This document shows, one piece after another, positions 7,184 through 14,414 of a stretch of 26,196 nucleotides of DNA. A model generated the notes under the pieces. It was not told where the DNA came from. It searched no databases and worked only from the letters and a program-made list of their open reading frames with translations. The DNA comes from an uncultured Collinsella sp. (GTDB taxonomy: Bacteria; Actinomycetota; Coriobacteriia; Coriobacteriales; Coriobacteriaceae). How positions within the stretch are numbered: the stretch's first letter is position 1; each line of letters starts with the position of its first letter. The position numbers and the translations under genes are program-made. Where the stretch lies: assembly GCA_937937835.1 (NCBI GenBank), contig CALDBJ010000157.1, positions 1 to 26,196 of the forward strand, written 5' to 3'.

Positions 7184-7567
7184 CTACATTTTCATAACGT
7201 AATAGCCCGCACCCCTCACTGCCGTCTCGAGTGTGTCGCGATCAACCGGGCGCTTCGAGCGCACGCGTGCCGTGTGGTCCGCGTACGTTACCGTAGCCCA
7301 CACGCCATCAAGCGCATTGAGGGCATTCGTCACATTCCGGGCGCAGCCGTCGCAACTCATGCCGCCGATAAGGAGTTCCTCACGATAGGGGTAGTGGGAC
7401 TCGTCGGTGTCTGCCACCACAACCTTTTTGGCCTTCTTGCCGCTCGCACCATCGCTGCAGCAACTCTTCCCGTGTGTCGAAGCGGCAATACGACGCAGTC
7501 CAAAAAACATGCCGACGGCAATGACGGCCAGCACGATGAGATTCGCAGGGTTGAGCAAGTCACTCAT
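7184..7567 (-). CDS. Membrane-anchored HMA-domain (copper chaperone-like) protein
   Basis: This 127-residue protein has an N-terminal membrane helix (NLIVLAVIAVGMFFGLRRI, about residues 8-27). A short cytoplasmic segment GKSCCSDGASGKKAKK follows, reminiscent of small FeoB-associated Cys-rich proteins. A heavy-metal-associated domain fills the C-terminal half, with the metal site GMSCDGCARNV and the closing motif AVRGAGYYV. It probably binds Cu(I) or a similar soft metal and may hand it to a transporter, though no P-type ATPase is in the window. The start MSDLL at 7567 is chosen because AAAGGGG precedes it; the in-frame ATG at 7582 is inside that ribosome site. A CsoR-like operator lies 30 bp upstream, which supports copper control. 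Confidence 0.85.
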   Translation of the reverse strand: MSDLLNPANLIVLAVIAVGMFFGLRRIAASTHGKSCCSDGASGKKAKKVVVADTDESHYPYREELLIGGMSCDGCARNVTNALNALDGVWATVTYADHTARVRSKRPVDRDTLETAVRGAGYYVMKM

Positions 7568-7596
7568 GCGTTCCCCTTTCAAGTAGCCCTATCTAG

Positions 7597-7613
7597 ATAC
7601 CCCCATGGGGTGT
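7597..7613 (-). promoter_or_regulatory. CsoR-like copper operator
   Basis: ATACCCCCATGGGGTGT is a near-palindrome close to the known CsoR operator form ATACCC-N4/5-GGGTAT. It sits between the HMA-protein start (7567) and a likely promoter on the minus strand: a TTGACC -35 box is the complement of 7644-7649 and a TTAAGA -10-like box the complement of 7619-7624, with a long 19-bp spacer. The placement over the transcription start suits repression released by Cu(I). Confidence 0.6.
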
Positions 7614-7675
7614 CCCCATCTTAACCCAAAATCATGTCCGTTCGGTCAATTAGTTTCCCGCTTCGAACTTTTTTG

Positions 7676-7703
7676 TTGACCATGGCTTACTTTCGTGTAT
7701 AAG
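7676..7703 (+). promoter_or_regulatory. Promoter of the DUF3793-flavodoxin operon
   Basis: TTGACC (7676-7681) and TATAAG (7698-7703) are separated by 16 bp and lie 38 bp upstream of the DUF3793 start. A partly self-complementary TCCTAGGTTAAC stretch follows the -10 box and might be an operator, but I cannot assign a regulator. Confidence 0.6.
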
Positions 7704-7741
7704 TTTTCCTAGGTTAACAGTTTAGATCCGTAAGGAGCGCC

Positions 7742-8446
7742 ATGACTCGAACCATAGACATCCCAACGTTTCAGGCAGCAGTCGTGCGCAACTGCTCTCC
7801 CACGCTCGCGGGCATCAAGCCGGCATCGCTCTTTACCTATCCAGGCACCTATGCCCACGGGGACGGCTCGACCGCAACCGAAACCATCGCAGAACGCCGA
7901 GCACGCCTGCTCAACGTTATCGCCCAGTGCAATCGCGAGCTTGACCCGTTCGGTATCCACCTGAGTGTTTTGGTCTGGCGGCCCTGCGGAGCGCTCGTGT
8001 ATATGTACCGAGCCAAAAGCCTCACCACCTATTTCGCAGACCCTCGCGCCCAAACGGCGCTCGCCTCGGAAGGCTACGACACGAGAGACCTTTCGACATG
8101 CCTTGTGCATTTGGCATCACGCATCACGCTCGCGAGCAATAACGTCGCGGAATGCGCCTGTAGCCAGACTCGATGCGCACTACCCCAGCAAGCTAGCTGC
8201 AGCAACAACTGCACCTGCGAGTTTCCGCACGAAATAGGCTACTTCCTCGGATATCCCTACGACGACGTGCACGAGTTTATCGCCCAGCGCGGCGAGAACT
8301 ACAAGGTCTTTGGAGCTTGGAAGGTCTACACGAATGTCGAGCAAGCGCTTGCGATGTTTGACGCCTACCGCGCTTGCACTCAATACCTCACCTTTGTCTA
8401 TCAGCAGGGCTGCAGCCTGGCGCAACTTGCCCAGGCAACCCGATAG
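7742..8446 (+). CDS. DUF3793 family protein
   Basis: This is a 234-residue cytoplasmic protein with no known reaction. It is recognised by the C-terminal motif EFPHEIGYFLGYPYDDVHEFI followed by NYKVFGAWKVYTNVEQALAMFDAY, characteristic of DUF3793 proteins of anaerobic Firmicutes and Coriobacteriia. A Cys-rich stretch (CACSQTRC, then CSNNCTC, about residues 139-160) just before it is longer and richer in cysteine than I recall for the family and could bind a metal or cluster. ATG 7742 has an ideal AAGGAG 5 bases upstream. A flavodoxin gene follows 46 bp downstream in the same direction, a pairing often seen for this family and suggesting a redox or iron-limitation role. That role is inference. 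Confidence 0.85.
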   Translation: MTRTIDIPTFQAAVVRNCSPTLAGIKPASLFTYPGTYAHGDGSTATETIAERRARLLNVIAQCNRELDPFGIHLSVLVWRPCGALVYMYRAKSLTTYFADPRAQTALASEGYDTRDLSTCLVHLASRITLASNNVAECACSQTRCALPQQASCSNNCTCEFPHEIGYFLGYPYDDVHEFIAQRGENYKVFGAWKVYTNVEQALAMFDAYRACTQYLTFVYQQGCSLAQLAQATR

Positions 8447-8492
8447 AACATAGAAGCCGCGGCAACCTGCCGCACAACTGAAAGGACTCAAC

Positions 8493-8912
8493 ATGAGCAA
8501 GATCGCCGTCGTCTACTGGAGCGGTACAGGCAACACCGAGGCCATGGCAAACTTCGTTGCCGAGGGTGCAACCGGTGCCGGCGCCGAGGCAGAGGTCATC
8601 TCCTGCGCCGACTTCTCCGCAGACAAGGCCGCCAACTATGACGCCATTGCCTTCGGCTGCCCCGCCATGGGTTCCGAGGAGCTTGAGTATGACGAGTTCC
8701 AGCCTATGTGGGACGAGGTCAAGGAGACCCTCGGCGATAAGAAGGTCGTCCTCTTTGGCTCTTATTCGTGGGCCGAGGGCGAGTGGATGGACAACTGGAA
8801 GGCCGATGCCGACGAGGCGGGCGTCAATGTCGTCGATTCCGTCATTTGCTACGATGCGCCCGACGATGAGGGCGAGACCGCTTGCAAGGCCCTCGGAGCC
8901 GAGCTCGCGTAA
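8493..8912 (+). CDS. Short-chain flavodoxin
   Basis: This is a 139-residue FMN-binding electron carrier. The N-terminal strand KIAVVYWSGTGNTEAMA contains the phosphate-binding loop SGTGNTE. FGCPAMGSEELE and LFGSYSWAEGEWMDNW carry the loops that flank the isoalloxazine ring, including the tryptophan-rich 90s loop. Length and order match the Megasphaera/Clostridium short flavodoxins. The start has GAAAGGA 8 bases upstream. It is cotranscribed with the DUF3793 gene and ends ahead of a strong terminator. In anaerobes it can replace ferredoxin under iron limitation; its partner enzyme here is not visible. Confidence 0.95.
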   Translation: MSKIAVVYWSGTGNTEAMANFVAEGATGAGAEAEVISCADFSADKAANYDAIAFGCPAMGSEELEYDEFQPMWDEVKETLGDKKVVLFGSYSWAEGEWMDNWKADADEAGVNVVDSVICYDAPDDEGETACKALGAELA

Positions 8913-8964
8913 CGAACCCAGGACCTCCAAAAGAGTCTGCATCAAAGCGCATCCTTATCCCTAC

Positions 8965-9006
8965 AAAAGAGCGGGGGCTGGATTCAAGTCCAGCCCCCGC
9001 TCTTTT
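8965..9006. terminator. Strong bidirectional intrinsic terminator
   Basis: Perfect 18-bp inverted repeat: AAAAGAGCGGGGGCTGGA (8965-8982), a 6-base loop, and its exact complement ending CTCTTTT (8989-9006). The A/T ends give a U-tract in both directions, so it can end both the flavodoxin transcript and the convergent ABC-transporter transcript, whose last gene stops at 9030. Confidence 0.95.
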
Positions 9007-9029
9007 ATAACGGCAGTTACATCAACCGG

Positions 9030-9782
9030 CTACGAGATATTGCCCAAGAACGCCTTGGTGCGCTCGCTCTTGGGGTGGTCGAAGACCTCGCTCGGCGTAC
9101 CCTCTTCCACAATGACGCCGCCGTCCATAAAGACGACGCGGTCGGCGACGTCGCGGGCAAAGCCCATCTCGTGCGTCACGACGATCATGGTCATGCCATC
9201 GCGTGCCAGGTCGCGCATGACACCCAGAACGTCGCGAACCAGCTCGGGATCGAGCGCCGACGTGGCCTCGTCAAAGAGCATAACGTGAGGGTTCATCGAC
9301 AGGGCGCGGGCGATGGCAACGCGCTGCTGCTGGCCGCCCGAGAGCTGGCTCGGCATAAAGTCGATACGCTCGGCAAGACCGACCTTGGTCAGCTCCTCGA
9401 CGGCGATCTTCTCGGCCTCTTCCTTGCTGCGCTTGAGCACCTTTTGCTGCGCAAGCATAACGTTCTTTTTGACCGACAGGTGCGGGAACAGGTTGAACTG
9501 CTGAAACACCATGCCCAAGTGCGTACGCACCTTATTGAGGTCAACGCCCTTGGCGCACACATCCACGCCCTCGACGACAATCGAACCACTCGTAGGATGC
9601 TCCAGACGATTGATGCAGCGAAGCATCGTCGACTTGCCCGAGCCCGAAGGACCCAGAACTACGACGACCTCGCCCTTATGCACATCCAGATCGATATCGC
9701 GCAGGACCACGTTATCGCCAAAGGCCTTCTGGAGGTTCTTAATGCTGACGACGACCTCGTTCGAGTTATTGGTTTCGCTCAT
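9030..9782 (-). CDS. Polar amino-acid ABC transporter, ATP-binding subunit
   Basis: This is a 250-residue cytoplasmic ATPase of the GlnQ/HisP type that powers amino-acid uptake. Visible motifs are Walker A GPSGSGKST (about residues 41-49), the Q-loop in GMVFQQFNLFPHL, the ABC signature LSGGQQQR, Walker B VMLFDEATSALDPE and the switch histidine in VVTHEMGFA. A family-typical D-loop SALD follows Walker B. ATG 9782 has AAGGAGG upstream. It is the last gene of a three-gene operon, 12 bases after the permease stop, and is followed by a strong terminator. The exact amino acid cannot be read from the sequence. Confidence 0.96.
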   Translation of the reverse strand: MSETNNSNEVVVSIKNLQKAFGDNVVLRDIDLDVHKGEVVVVLGPSGSGKSTMLRCINRLEHPTSGSIVVEGVDVCAKGVDLNKVRTHLGMVFQQFNLFPHLSVKKNVMLAQQKVLKRSKEEAEKIAVEELTKVGLAERIDFMPSQLSGGQQQRVAIARALSMNPHVMLFDEATSALDPELVRDVLGVMRDLARDGMTMIVVTHEMGFARDVADRVVFMDGGVIVEEGTPSEVFDHPKSERTKAFLGNIS

Positions 9783-9794
9783 GATAGGACCTCC

Positions 9795-11156
9795 TTACAG
9801 ACCGGCGATGTGATCGGCAGGCGTCGCGACAACCTGTCCGGCGCTCTTGGCGGGACGCTTCTTCTTGGTCTCGGTCGTACCCAAAAGCCTCGCCTCAAGA
9901 CCGCTCACCAAGCGAGCGAGCGGCAGGGTGATGACCAGATAGAACAGGGCGGCAACCACGTACGGTGTAATGGAGCCCGTCGTGGCCACGATGGTACGGG
10001 CGTTCATGACGATTTCGACCACACCCACGGCGGCAAGCAGCGACGTATCCTTGTAAAGCAAGATAAACTCGCTGGTCAGCGTAGGCAAAACATTGCGGAA
10101 CGTCTGCGGAATCATAACGTAGAGCAGCGTCTGGAACGCGTTCATGCCCAGCGAACGCGCAGCCTCGTTTTGGCCCTTGGGGATCGATTGAATACCGGCA
10201 CGGAAGATCTCGCATAGGTACGCAGACGAGTTCATGGCCATGACGATAACGCCCAAAACATAGTCGTCCACCTTGACGCCGGCCAACGGCAGACCGAAGA
10301 ACGCGATATAGATCTGCAGGAACGCCGGCGTACCGCGAATGATATTCACGTAGATGCCGGCGAGGCAGCGCAGGATGCGCGACTTGGAGATGCGCATAAG
10401 CGACAGGGCAAAGCCAAAGGGAATTGCCAGCGGAAACGCCACGAGCACGATCGAAAGCGACATAAGGAAGCCCTTGAAGACGATCGGCAGGCTCTGGACC
10501 AAAATGACCGGGTTCAGGAACAGGCGCAGGAACATATTGGAGTTCCACGCCTCGACCCACGGCTGCTCCTTAAGGTCGGCCAGGAAGTTATCGAAGGCCG
10601 TCACGCCCTTGATCTCCACCGACGGATTCTTGGAGATCTTCTTGGTCGAACCGTCGGCGAGCGTATAGGTGCCGCTAAAGGCCTCATCGCCGCCCTCGAC
10701 GGGGAAGGTCACGCCGTAGACCTCGACACGGAAAAAGCCGCCGGCAGGCGCCGTCTCGCCAAAGTCGATCTTGAGCGTCTGGCCGTCAGCCTTGCACGTG
10801 GGCTTCATGGGCGTACGATTCATGAGGTCCTCGCCCGAGAGCATCGTCAATCGCGTATCATCGGTACCAAACGTCGTGCCGTCGACAAACGTCAGCGAAA
10901 GACCGCTCAGCTCCTCGTCGACATCGGCCTGAACTTCCCAGGTAATGCGCGTCTCGGTGCCGCCGACCACATCGCTACCCGAACCGGTATTGGGTCGGGC
11001 GGTAATCTTTGCGGTCTCAAGCGCCTGGGCGGTCGTGGGCACGCAGGCCCCCGCGCATACCAGGGCGAGCGCCACAGCCAGGGCACAGGCCAGCTTTTGG
11101 AGCATCGAGGGCAGTGGAAAACGCTGCTCCGCGGCCCCTTTGTTCAGTCGAGACAA
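9795..11156 (-). CDS. Polar amino-acid ABC transporter permease with a fused secreted N-terminal domain
   Basis: The C-terminal ~220 residues form a HisM/GlnP-type permease: several membrane segments and the EAA loop RAGIQSIPKGQNEAARSLGM that docks the ATPase. Unusually, about 200 residues precede it: a signal-like segment (MLQKLACALAVALALVCAGA), then a beta-rich domain (for example ITWEVQADVDEELSGLSLTFVDG, FFRVEVYGVTFPVEG and FSGTYTLADGS) that should face the outside. It does not look like a type-2 periplasmic binding domain, which other fused permeases carry. The chosen start is TTG 11154-11156 because AGGAG lies 5 bases upstream; this gives 453 residues. An ATG at 11105, directly before the hydrophobic segment, has a poor ribosome site. 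The separate binding protein is encoded just upstream. Confidence 0.88.
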   Translation of the reverse strand: MSRLNKGAAEQRFPLPSMLQKLACALAVALALVCAGACVPTTAQALETAKITARPNTGSGSDVVGGTETRITWEVQADVDEELSGLSLTFVDGTTFGTDDTRLTMLSGEDLMNRTPMKPTCKADGQTLKIDFGETAPAGGFFRVEVYGVTFPVEGGDEAFSGTYTLADGSTKKISKNPSVEIKGVTAFDNFLADLKEQPWVEAWNSNMFLRLFLNPVILVQSLPIVFKGFLMSLSIVLVAFPLAIPFGFALSLMRISKSRILRCLAGIYVNIIRGTPAFLQIYIAFFGLPLAGVKVDDYVLGVIVMAMNSSAYLCEIFRAGIQSIPKGQNEAARSLGMNAFQTLLYVMIPQTFRNVLPTLTSEFILLYKDTSLLAAVGVVEIVMNARTIVATTGSITPYVVAALFYLVITLPLARLVSGLEARLLGTTETKKKRPAKSAGQVVATPADHIAGL

Positions 11157-11224
11157 GGTGGCTCCTATCGTAGAAGTTGCCGGCAAAACGAGACGGAAAC
11201 GCTCTCCGTCAAGAGAAGCGCAAA

Positions 11225-11252
11225 GGCCCTTTCCGCCAAAACGGAAAGGGCC
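11225..11252 (-). terminator. Intercistronic hairpin between binding-protein and permease genes
   Basis: GGCCCTTTCCG (11225-11235) and its exact complement (11242-11252) form an 11-bp stem with a CCAAAA loop, 23 bp past the binding-protein stop. The minus-strand U-tract is short (TTTG), so it is more likely a leaky terminator or mRNA-stabilising hairpin. This would let the binding protein be made in excess over the membrane subunits. Confidence 0.75.
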
Positions 11253-11274
11253 CGCGCGCAATCAAGTAGCTATT

Positions 11275-12135
11275 TTACTTGATATTGTACTTAGCCATGA
11301 GGGCGTCGACGGTACCGTCGTCGGTCAGATCCTTGATGGCCTGGTTGATGTCGTCCTTGAGCTTGGTGTTGCCCTGGTTGATGGCGATGGCGTACTCCTC
11401 GCCGGTGCTGATCTGCTTGATGGTCTGGCAGGTGTTGAACTGCTCGGCGGTCAGCTGGCTGGCAACGGAGCGGTTGGTGACTACGGCATCGCCCTTATCG
11501 GACTGCAGGGCGCTGAAGCACTCGGTGGCGTCCTTGTAGGGGACGATCTTGGCCTTGGGGAAGTTCTCCTGGGCAAAGGCCTCGGCGGTCGAGCCAGACT
11601 GGACGATGATGGTAGCGTCGGCGTTGTTGAGCTTCTCGCTGTAGTTATCGGCCGTAATGTCGGTGTTATCGACCTTGGTCACGATAGCCTGATCGTCCAT
11701 GTAGTAGGAATCAGAGAAAGTGACTTCCTTCTCACGCTCGGGCGTGTCGGTGATAGCCGCGATGGAAACGTCATACTTGGCGCCCGAAGCGACGCCCGGA
11801 ACCAGCGTGTCAAAGTCATTGTTGACGTACTCGACATCCAGACCCAGCTTGTCACCGATAGCCTTGATGAGCTCAAGGTCAAAGCCCTGGTAGTCGCCGT
11901 TGTCATCCTTGTACTCAAACGGAGCGTACTCGGCAGAGGTGCCGACGGTCAGCGTACCGTCCTTGACGAGTGCATACTCCTTGGAGCCGTCGACCTTCTC
12001 GACCTTAGCGTCGTCAGAGCTGCTGGAACCGGCATCGGAACCAGAGGTGGCGTTGGACGAGCCACAGCCCGTCAGTGCGAGGGCGAGCGCCATGGCGCCC
12101 GTGGCGGCAAATGCGCCAAGCTTCTTGAGCTTCAT
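11275..12135 (-). CDS. Polar amino-acid ABC transporter substrate-binding lipoprotein
   Basis: This is a 286-residue extracytoplasmic solute-binding protein. The start at 12135 gives MKLKKLGAFAATGAMALALA followed by the lipobox LTGC (lipidated Cys about residue 23) and a Ser/Asp-rich linker. The type-2 binding fold is shown by LTVGTSAEYAPFEYKDDNGD, GFDLELIKAIGDKLGLDVEY, FDTLVPGVASGAKYDVSIAA and TDTPEREKEVTFSDSYY. This is the family 3 (polar amino acid/glutamine/arginine-like) pattern. GGAAGGAG upstream of ATG 12135 decides against the longer in-frame start at 12264. It is the first gene of the importer operon, with a clear promoter at 12193-12221. Confidence 0.96.
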   Translation of the reverse strand: MKLKKLGAFAATGAMALALALTGCGSSNATSGSDAGSSSSDDAKVEKVDGSKEYALVKDGTLTVGTSAEYAPFEYKDDNGDYQGFDLELIKAIGDKLGLDVEYVNNDFDTLVPGVASGAKYDVSIAAITDTPEREKEVTFSDSYYMDDQAIVTKVDNTDITADNYSEKLNNADATIIVQSGSTAEAFAQENFPKAKIVPYKDATECFSALQSDKGDAVVTNRSVASQLTAEQFNTCQTIKQISTGEEYAIAINQGNTKLKDDINQAIKDLTDDGTVDALMAKYNIK

Positions 12136-12192
12136 AATCAGTCTCCTTCCGGTGACCCCGTTTGATTCAGAGGTCTGCAAAAACTGTTGGAT

Positions 12193-12221
12193 ATTATGCA
12201 CCCGTAAATGCGAAACTGCAA
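12193..12221 (-). promoter_or_regulatory. Promoter of the amino-acid importer operon
   Basis: On the minus strand a TTGCAG -35 box (complement of 12216-12221) and a CATAAT -10 box (complement of 12193-12198) are 17 bp apart. The -10 box lies about 57 bp upstream of the binding-protein start. No operator palindrome is evident in the short leader. Confidence 0.6.
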
Positions 12222-12282
12222 TTAGAAAACTGATTGAAACAAACCCATAACGTGAATGGAGCACTCCACTTTGTGACAGTCA

Positions 12283-13149
12283 TTACTGCTGCAACGACCT
12301 TAATAGTCTAATTTCAGCTGCATAACCTGCAAGTTCGTTCGGAGTCTCCAAAATAAACGGCAGCGAACGCAAGTGGCCATTCGATACAATATTCTGCATA
12401 GCCTGCATACCGCCACCAAATTCCTCGCTGCCAAGGTATCCCTTGCCGATGCACTCGTGACGATCTTTATGGGCGCCACAAGGGTTCTTCGAATCGTTGA
12501 TGTGTACGGCATGCAAGCGATCGATACCCACCACGCGGTCGAACTCGTCGAGCACGCCGTCCAGATCATGGATGATGTCGTAGCCGGCATCGCTCACATG
12601 GCAGGTGTCCAAACAAACGCCCAGCTTATCGGACAGCTCTGGGCACTTGGCGGCAACGCCCTCGATAATGCACGCCAGCTCCTCAAAGCTGCGGCCCACC
12701 TCGGTACCCTTGCCGGCCATGGCCTCGAGCAGCACCGTCGTCTGCTGGCCCTCAAACATCACCTGGCACAGGGTGTCGACAATCATCTGAATGCCGGCGT
12801 CGGAGCCCTGCCCCACATGCGCACCGGGATGGAAGTTGTAGTAGTTGCCGGGCAGCGCCTCCATGCGCCGCAGGTCCTCTGCCATGGCCTCCAGGGCAAA
12901 CTCGCGCGCCCGCTCTTTGGCTGAGCAGGGGTTATAGGTATACGGGGCATGCGCCACCAGCGGGCCAAAGTCGTTTTGCTCCATAAGCTCGCGCAGGGCC
13001 GCCACGTCATCCATGTCAAGGTCTTTCGCCTTGCCGCCGCGCGGGTTGCGCGTAAAGAATGCAAAGGTATTGGCGCCAATGGACAACGCTGTCTCCCCCA
13101 TTGCCCGATAGCCCTTCGTCGTCGAAAGATGGCACCCGATCGTCAGCAT
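12283..13149 (-). CDS. nfo: Endonuclease IV (AP endonuclease)
   Basis: This 288-residue enzyme cuts DNA at abasic sites in base-excision repair, using three zinc ions in a TIM barrel. The metal-ligand motifs are visible in order: NFHPGAHVGQG, VLLEAMAGKGTEVG, GVCLDTCHVSDAGYD, LHAVHINDSKNPCGAHKDRHECIGKGYLG and PFILETPNE. The start MLTIGCHLST at 13149 is chosen because GGAGGGAGCTGGAG lies just ahead; the upstream in-frame ATG at 13167 overlaps that ribosome site. The length fits the family (about 280). A palindromic element occupies 13171-13233 just upstream, and the oxidoreductase gene precedes it in the same direction. Confidence 0.96.
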   Translation of the reverse strand: MLTIGCHLSTTKGYRAMGETALSIGANTFAFFTRNPRGGKAKDLDMDDVAALRELMEQNDFGPLVAHAPYTYNPCSAKERAREFALEAMAEDLRRMEALPGNYYNFHPGAHVGQGSDAGIQMIVDTLCQVMFEGQQTTVLLEAMAGKGTEVGRSFEELACIIEGVAAKCPELSDKLGVCLDTCHVSDAGYDIIHDLDGVLDEFDRVVGIDRLHAVHINDSKNPCGAHKDRHECIGKGYLGSEEFGGGMQAMQNIVSNGHLRSLPFILETPNELAGYAAEIRLLRSLQQ

Positions 13150-13170
13150 CTCCAGCTCCCTCCTCATCAG

Positions 13171-13248
13171 TTGCGGAAAAATACGGTCTATTGGTGCCTT
13201 GTTTTGGCGCAAACAGACCGTATTCCACCGCAAGTTATAAAAGGGGCA
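13171..13248. repeat. Palindromic element, copy 1
   Basis: Left arm TTGCGGAAAAATACGGTCT (13171-13189) pairs with 13215-13233 at 16 of 19 positions, with further pairing possible towards the loop. The right flank continues into TTATAAAAGGGGCA (13235-13248). A 28-bp stretch (13221-13248) is 24/28 identical to 14387-14414. It lies between the oxidoreductase stop and the endonuclease IV start and has no U-tract on the minus strand, so it is not a plain terminator. Confidence 0.8.
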
Positions 13249-13301
13249 TCAAGAGCAAAGGCCTCCAGGCATTCCAAGCGCTGGCGCCATGCCCCCACGC
13301 C

Positions 13302-14321
13302 CTAAAGTTTCAAGCGAATCGCATCGATGATGTGCGCACAGCGCTGTGTGGCGGCTAGGCACATGATGGGGCTTTCGAGTTTCCCCGCCTGAATGAGCTG
13401 CGTCGCATGCGACGCCTCACCGTAAAAATCATCGACTTCAAATGGTGCATCGATTTCGAGTACTCGACCGTCGGAATACTTCACATGAGCGAGCTCGGGG
13501 CGATGGAGCCGCTCGATTTCCAACGAGCCCCGCTCACAGGCAATCGTTAAGCGGCTTTCATATGTTGCTTCGCCGTCGCACACCATATGAATGGGTATAC
13601 CGCCGACGCTCATATGGATCTCGTCGGCCCAATCGACGCGACCGCCCGATACGTCACGCCAGCGAACTTCACGGGACGAAACCTCGCAAGCGCCCGCGAG
13701 CAAATCCTCAAACCAACCGACCGCATAGCAGCCCATGTCATATAGACAGCCGCCCTGCAACGGATCAAGCAGATAGCCCGAAGGAGACTCGCCGTAATCG
13801 AGCTTTTGCACGCTTTCAATCGAGACAATACGGCCAAGCTCACCCGACGCAAACAAGTCCTTCACGCGAGTGCGCATCGGGCAAAACCGATTCTTCATCG
13901 CCTCCATAAACAGCACGCCGCGCTCGCGAGAGGTGGAGGCAATCGAGAGAGCCTCTTCTTCATTCAAAACGGCCGGCTTTTCGCACAGCACGGCCTTTCC
14001 CGCGCGCAGTGCCCGACAGACCCAATGCGCATGCATGCCATGTGGAAGAGCCAAGTAGATTACGTCGACATCGGGGTCGGCAATCAACGCATCATAAGCC
14101 GCATCGCCGTTATCGTCAGCTGTGGCATAACTGTGCGCGGCATCAATCGAAAACGCCCTGCAAAACTCCTCAACATGCGAAGGAGTGCGACCGGCGGCAG
14201 CCACAAGCCGTGCCCCGTCCACCTCCTTGAGCGACGATGCAAATCGATGCGAAATGTTCCCAGCGCCCAAAACGCCCCAACGAACCTCACGCAAATCATC
14301 ACATGAATCCCGATGGCCCAC
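13302..14321 (-). CDS. Gfo/Idh/MocA family NAD(P)-dependent oxidoreductase
   Basis: This 339-residue sugar or polyol dehydrogenase-like protein has an N-terminal Rossmann fold, WGVLGAGNISHRFASSL, followed by DVIYLALPHGMHAHW and the family signature VLCEKPAVLNEEEA, whose lysine is the usual catalytic residue. The C-terminal alpha/beta domain contains GCLYDMGCYAVGWFEDLLAG, with the conserved Asp-x-Gly-x-Tyr. The substrate cannot be inferred. GTG 14319-14321 is the preferred start because AAGGGGG is about 6 bases upstream; the longer frame to 14378 would run through a palindromic repeat. It lies downstream of the aldo/keto reductase gene and could share its transcript. Confidence 0.9.
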   Translation of the reverse strand: MGHRDSCDDLREVRWGVLGAGNISHRFASSLKEVDGARLVAAAGRTPSHVEEFCRAFSIDAAHSYATADDNGDAAYDALIADPDVDVIYLALPHGMHAHWVCRALRAGKAVLCEKPAVLNEEEALSIASTSRERGVLFMEAMKNRFCPMRTRVKDLFASGELGRIVSIESVQKLDYGESPSGYLLDPLQGGCLYDMGCYAVGWFEDLLAGACEVSSREVRWRDVSGGRVDWADEIHMSVGGIPIHMVCDGEATYESRLTIACERGSLEIERLHRPELAHVKYSDGRVLEIDAPFEVDDFYGEASHATQLIQAGKLESPIMCLAATQRCAHIIDAIRLKL

Positions 14322-14336
14322 GACAGCCCCCTTCAG

Positions 14337-14414
14337 TTGCGGTGGAATAGTTCCTGTTTTGCCCCTATTCTGCCGCAAACAGGGACTATTCCATCACAAG
14401 ATATAAAAGGGTCA
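14337..14414. repeat. Palindromic element, copy 2, carrying the aldo/keto reductase stop codon
   Basis: The left arm TTGCGGTGGAATAGTTCCTG (14337-14356, extending into TTT) pairs with 14377-14399 at 20 of 23 positions. The right flank TATAAAAGGGTCA matches copy 1, giving 24/28 identity between 14387-14414 and 13221-13248. On the minus strand the first three bases of the shared flank are TGA, the stop codon of the aldo/keto reductase gene. Confidence 0.8.

Noticed and set aside
9075..12165. Plus-strand open frames of 380 and 406 codons opposite the amino-acid importer operon
   Set aside because: They mirror ABC-transporter genes with clear Walker, EAA and lipobox motifs on the minus strand.
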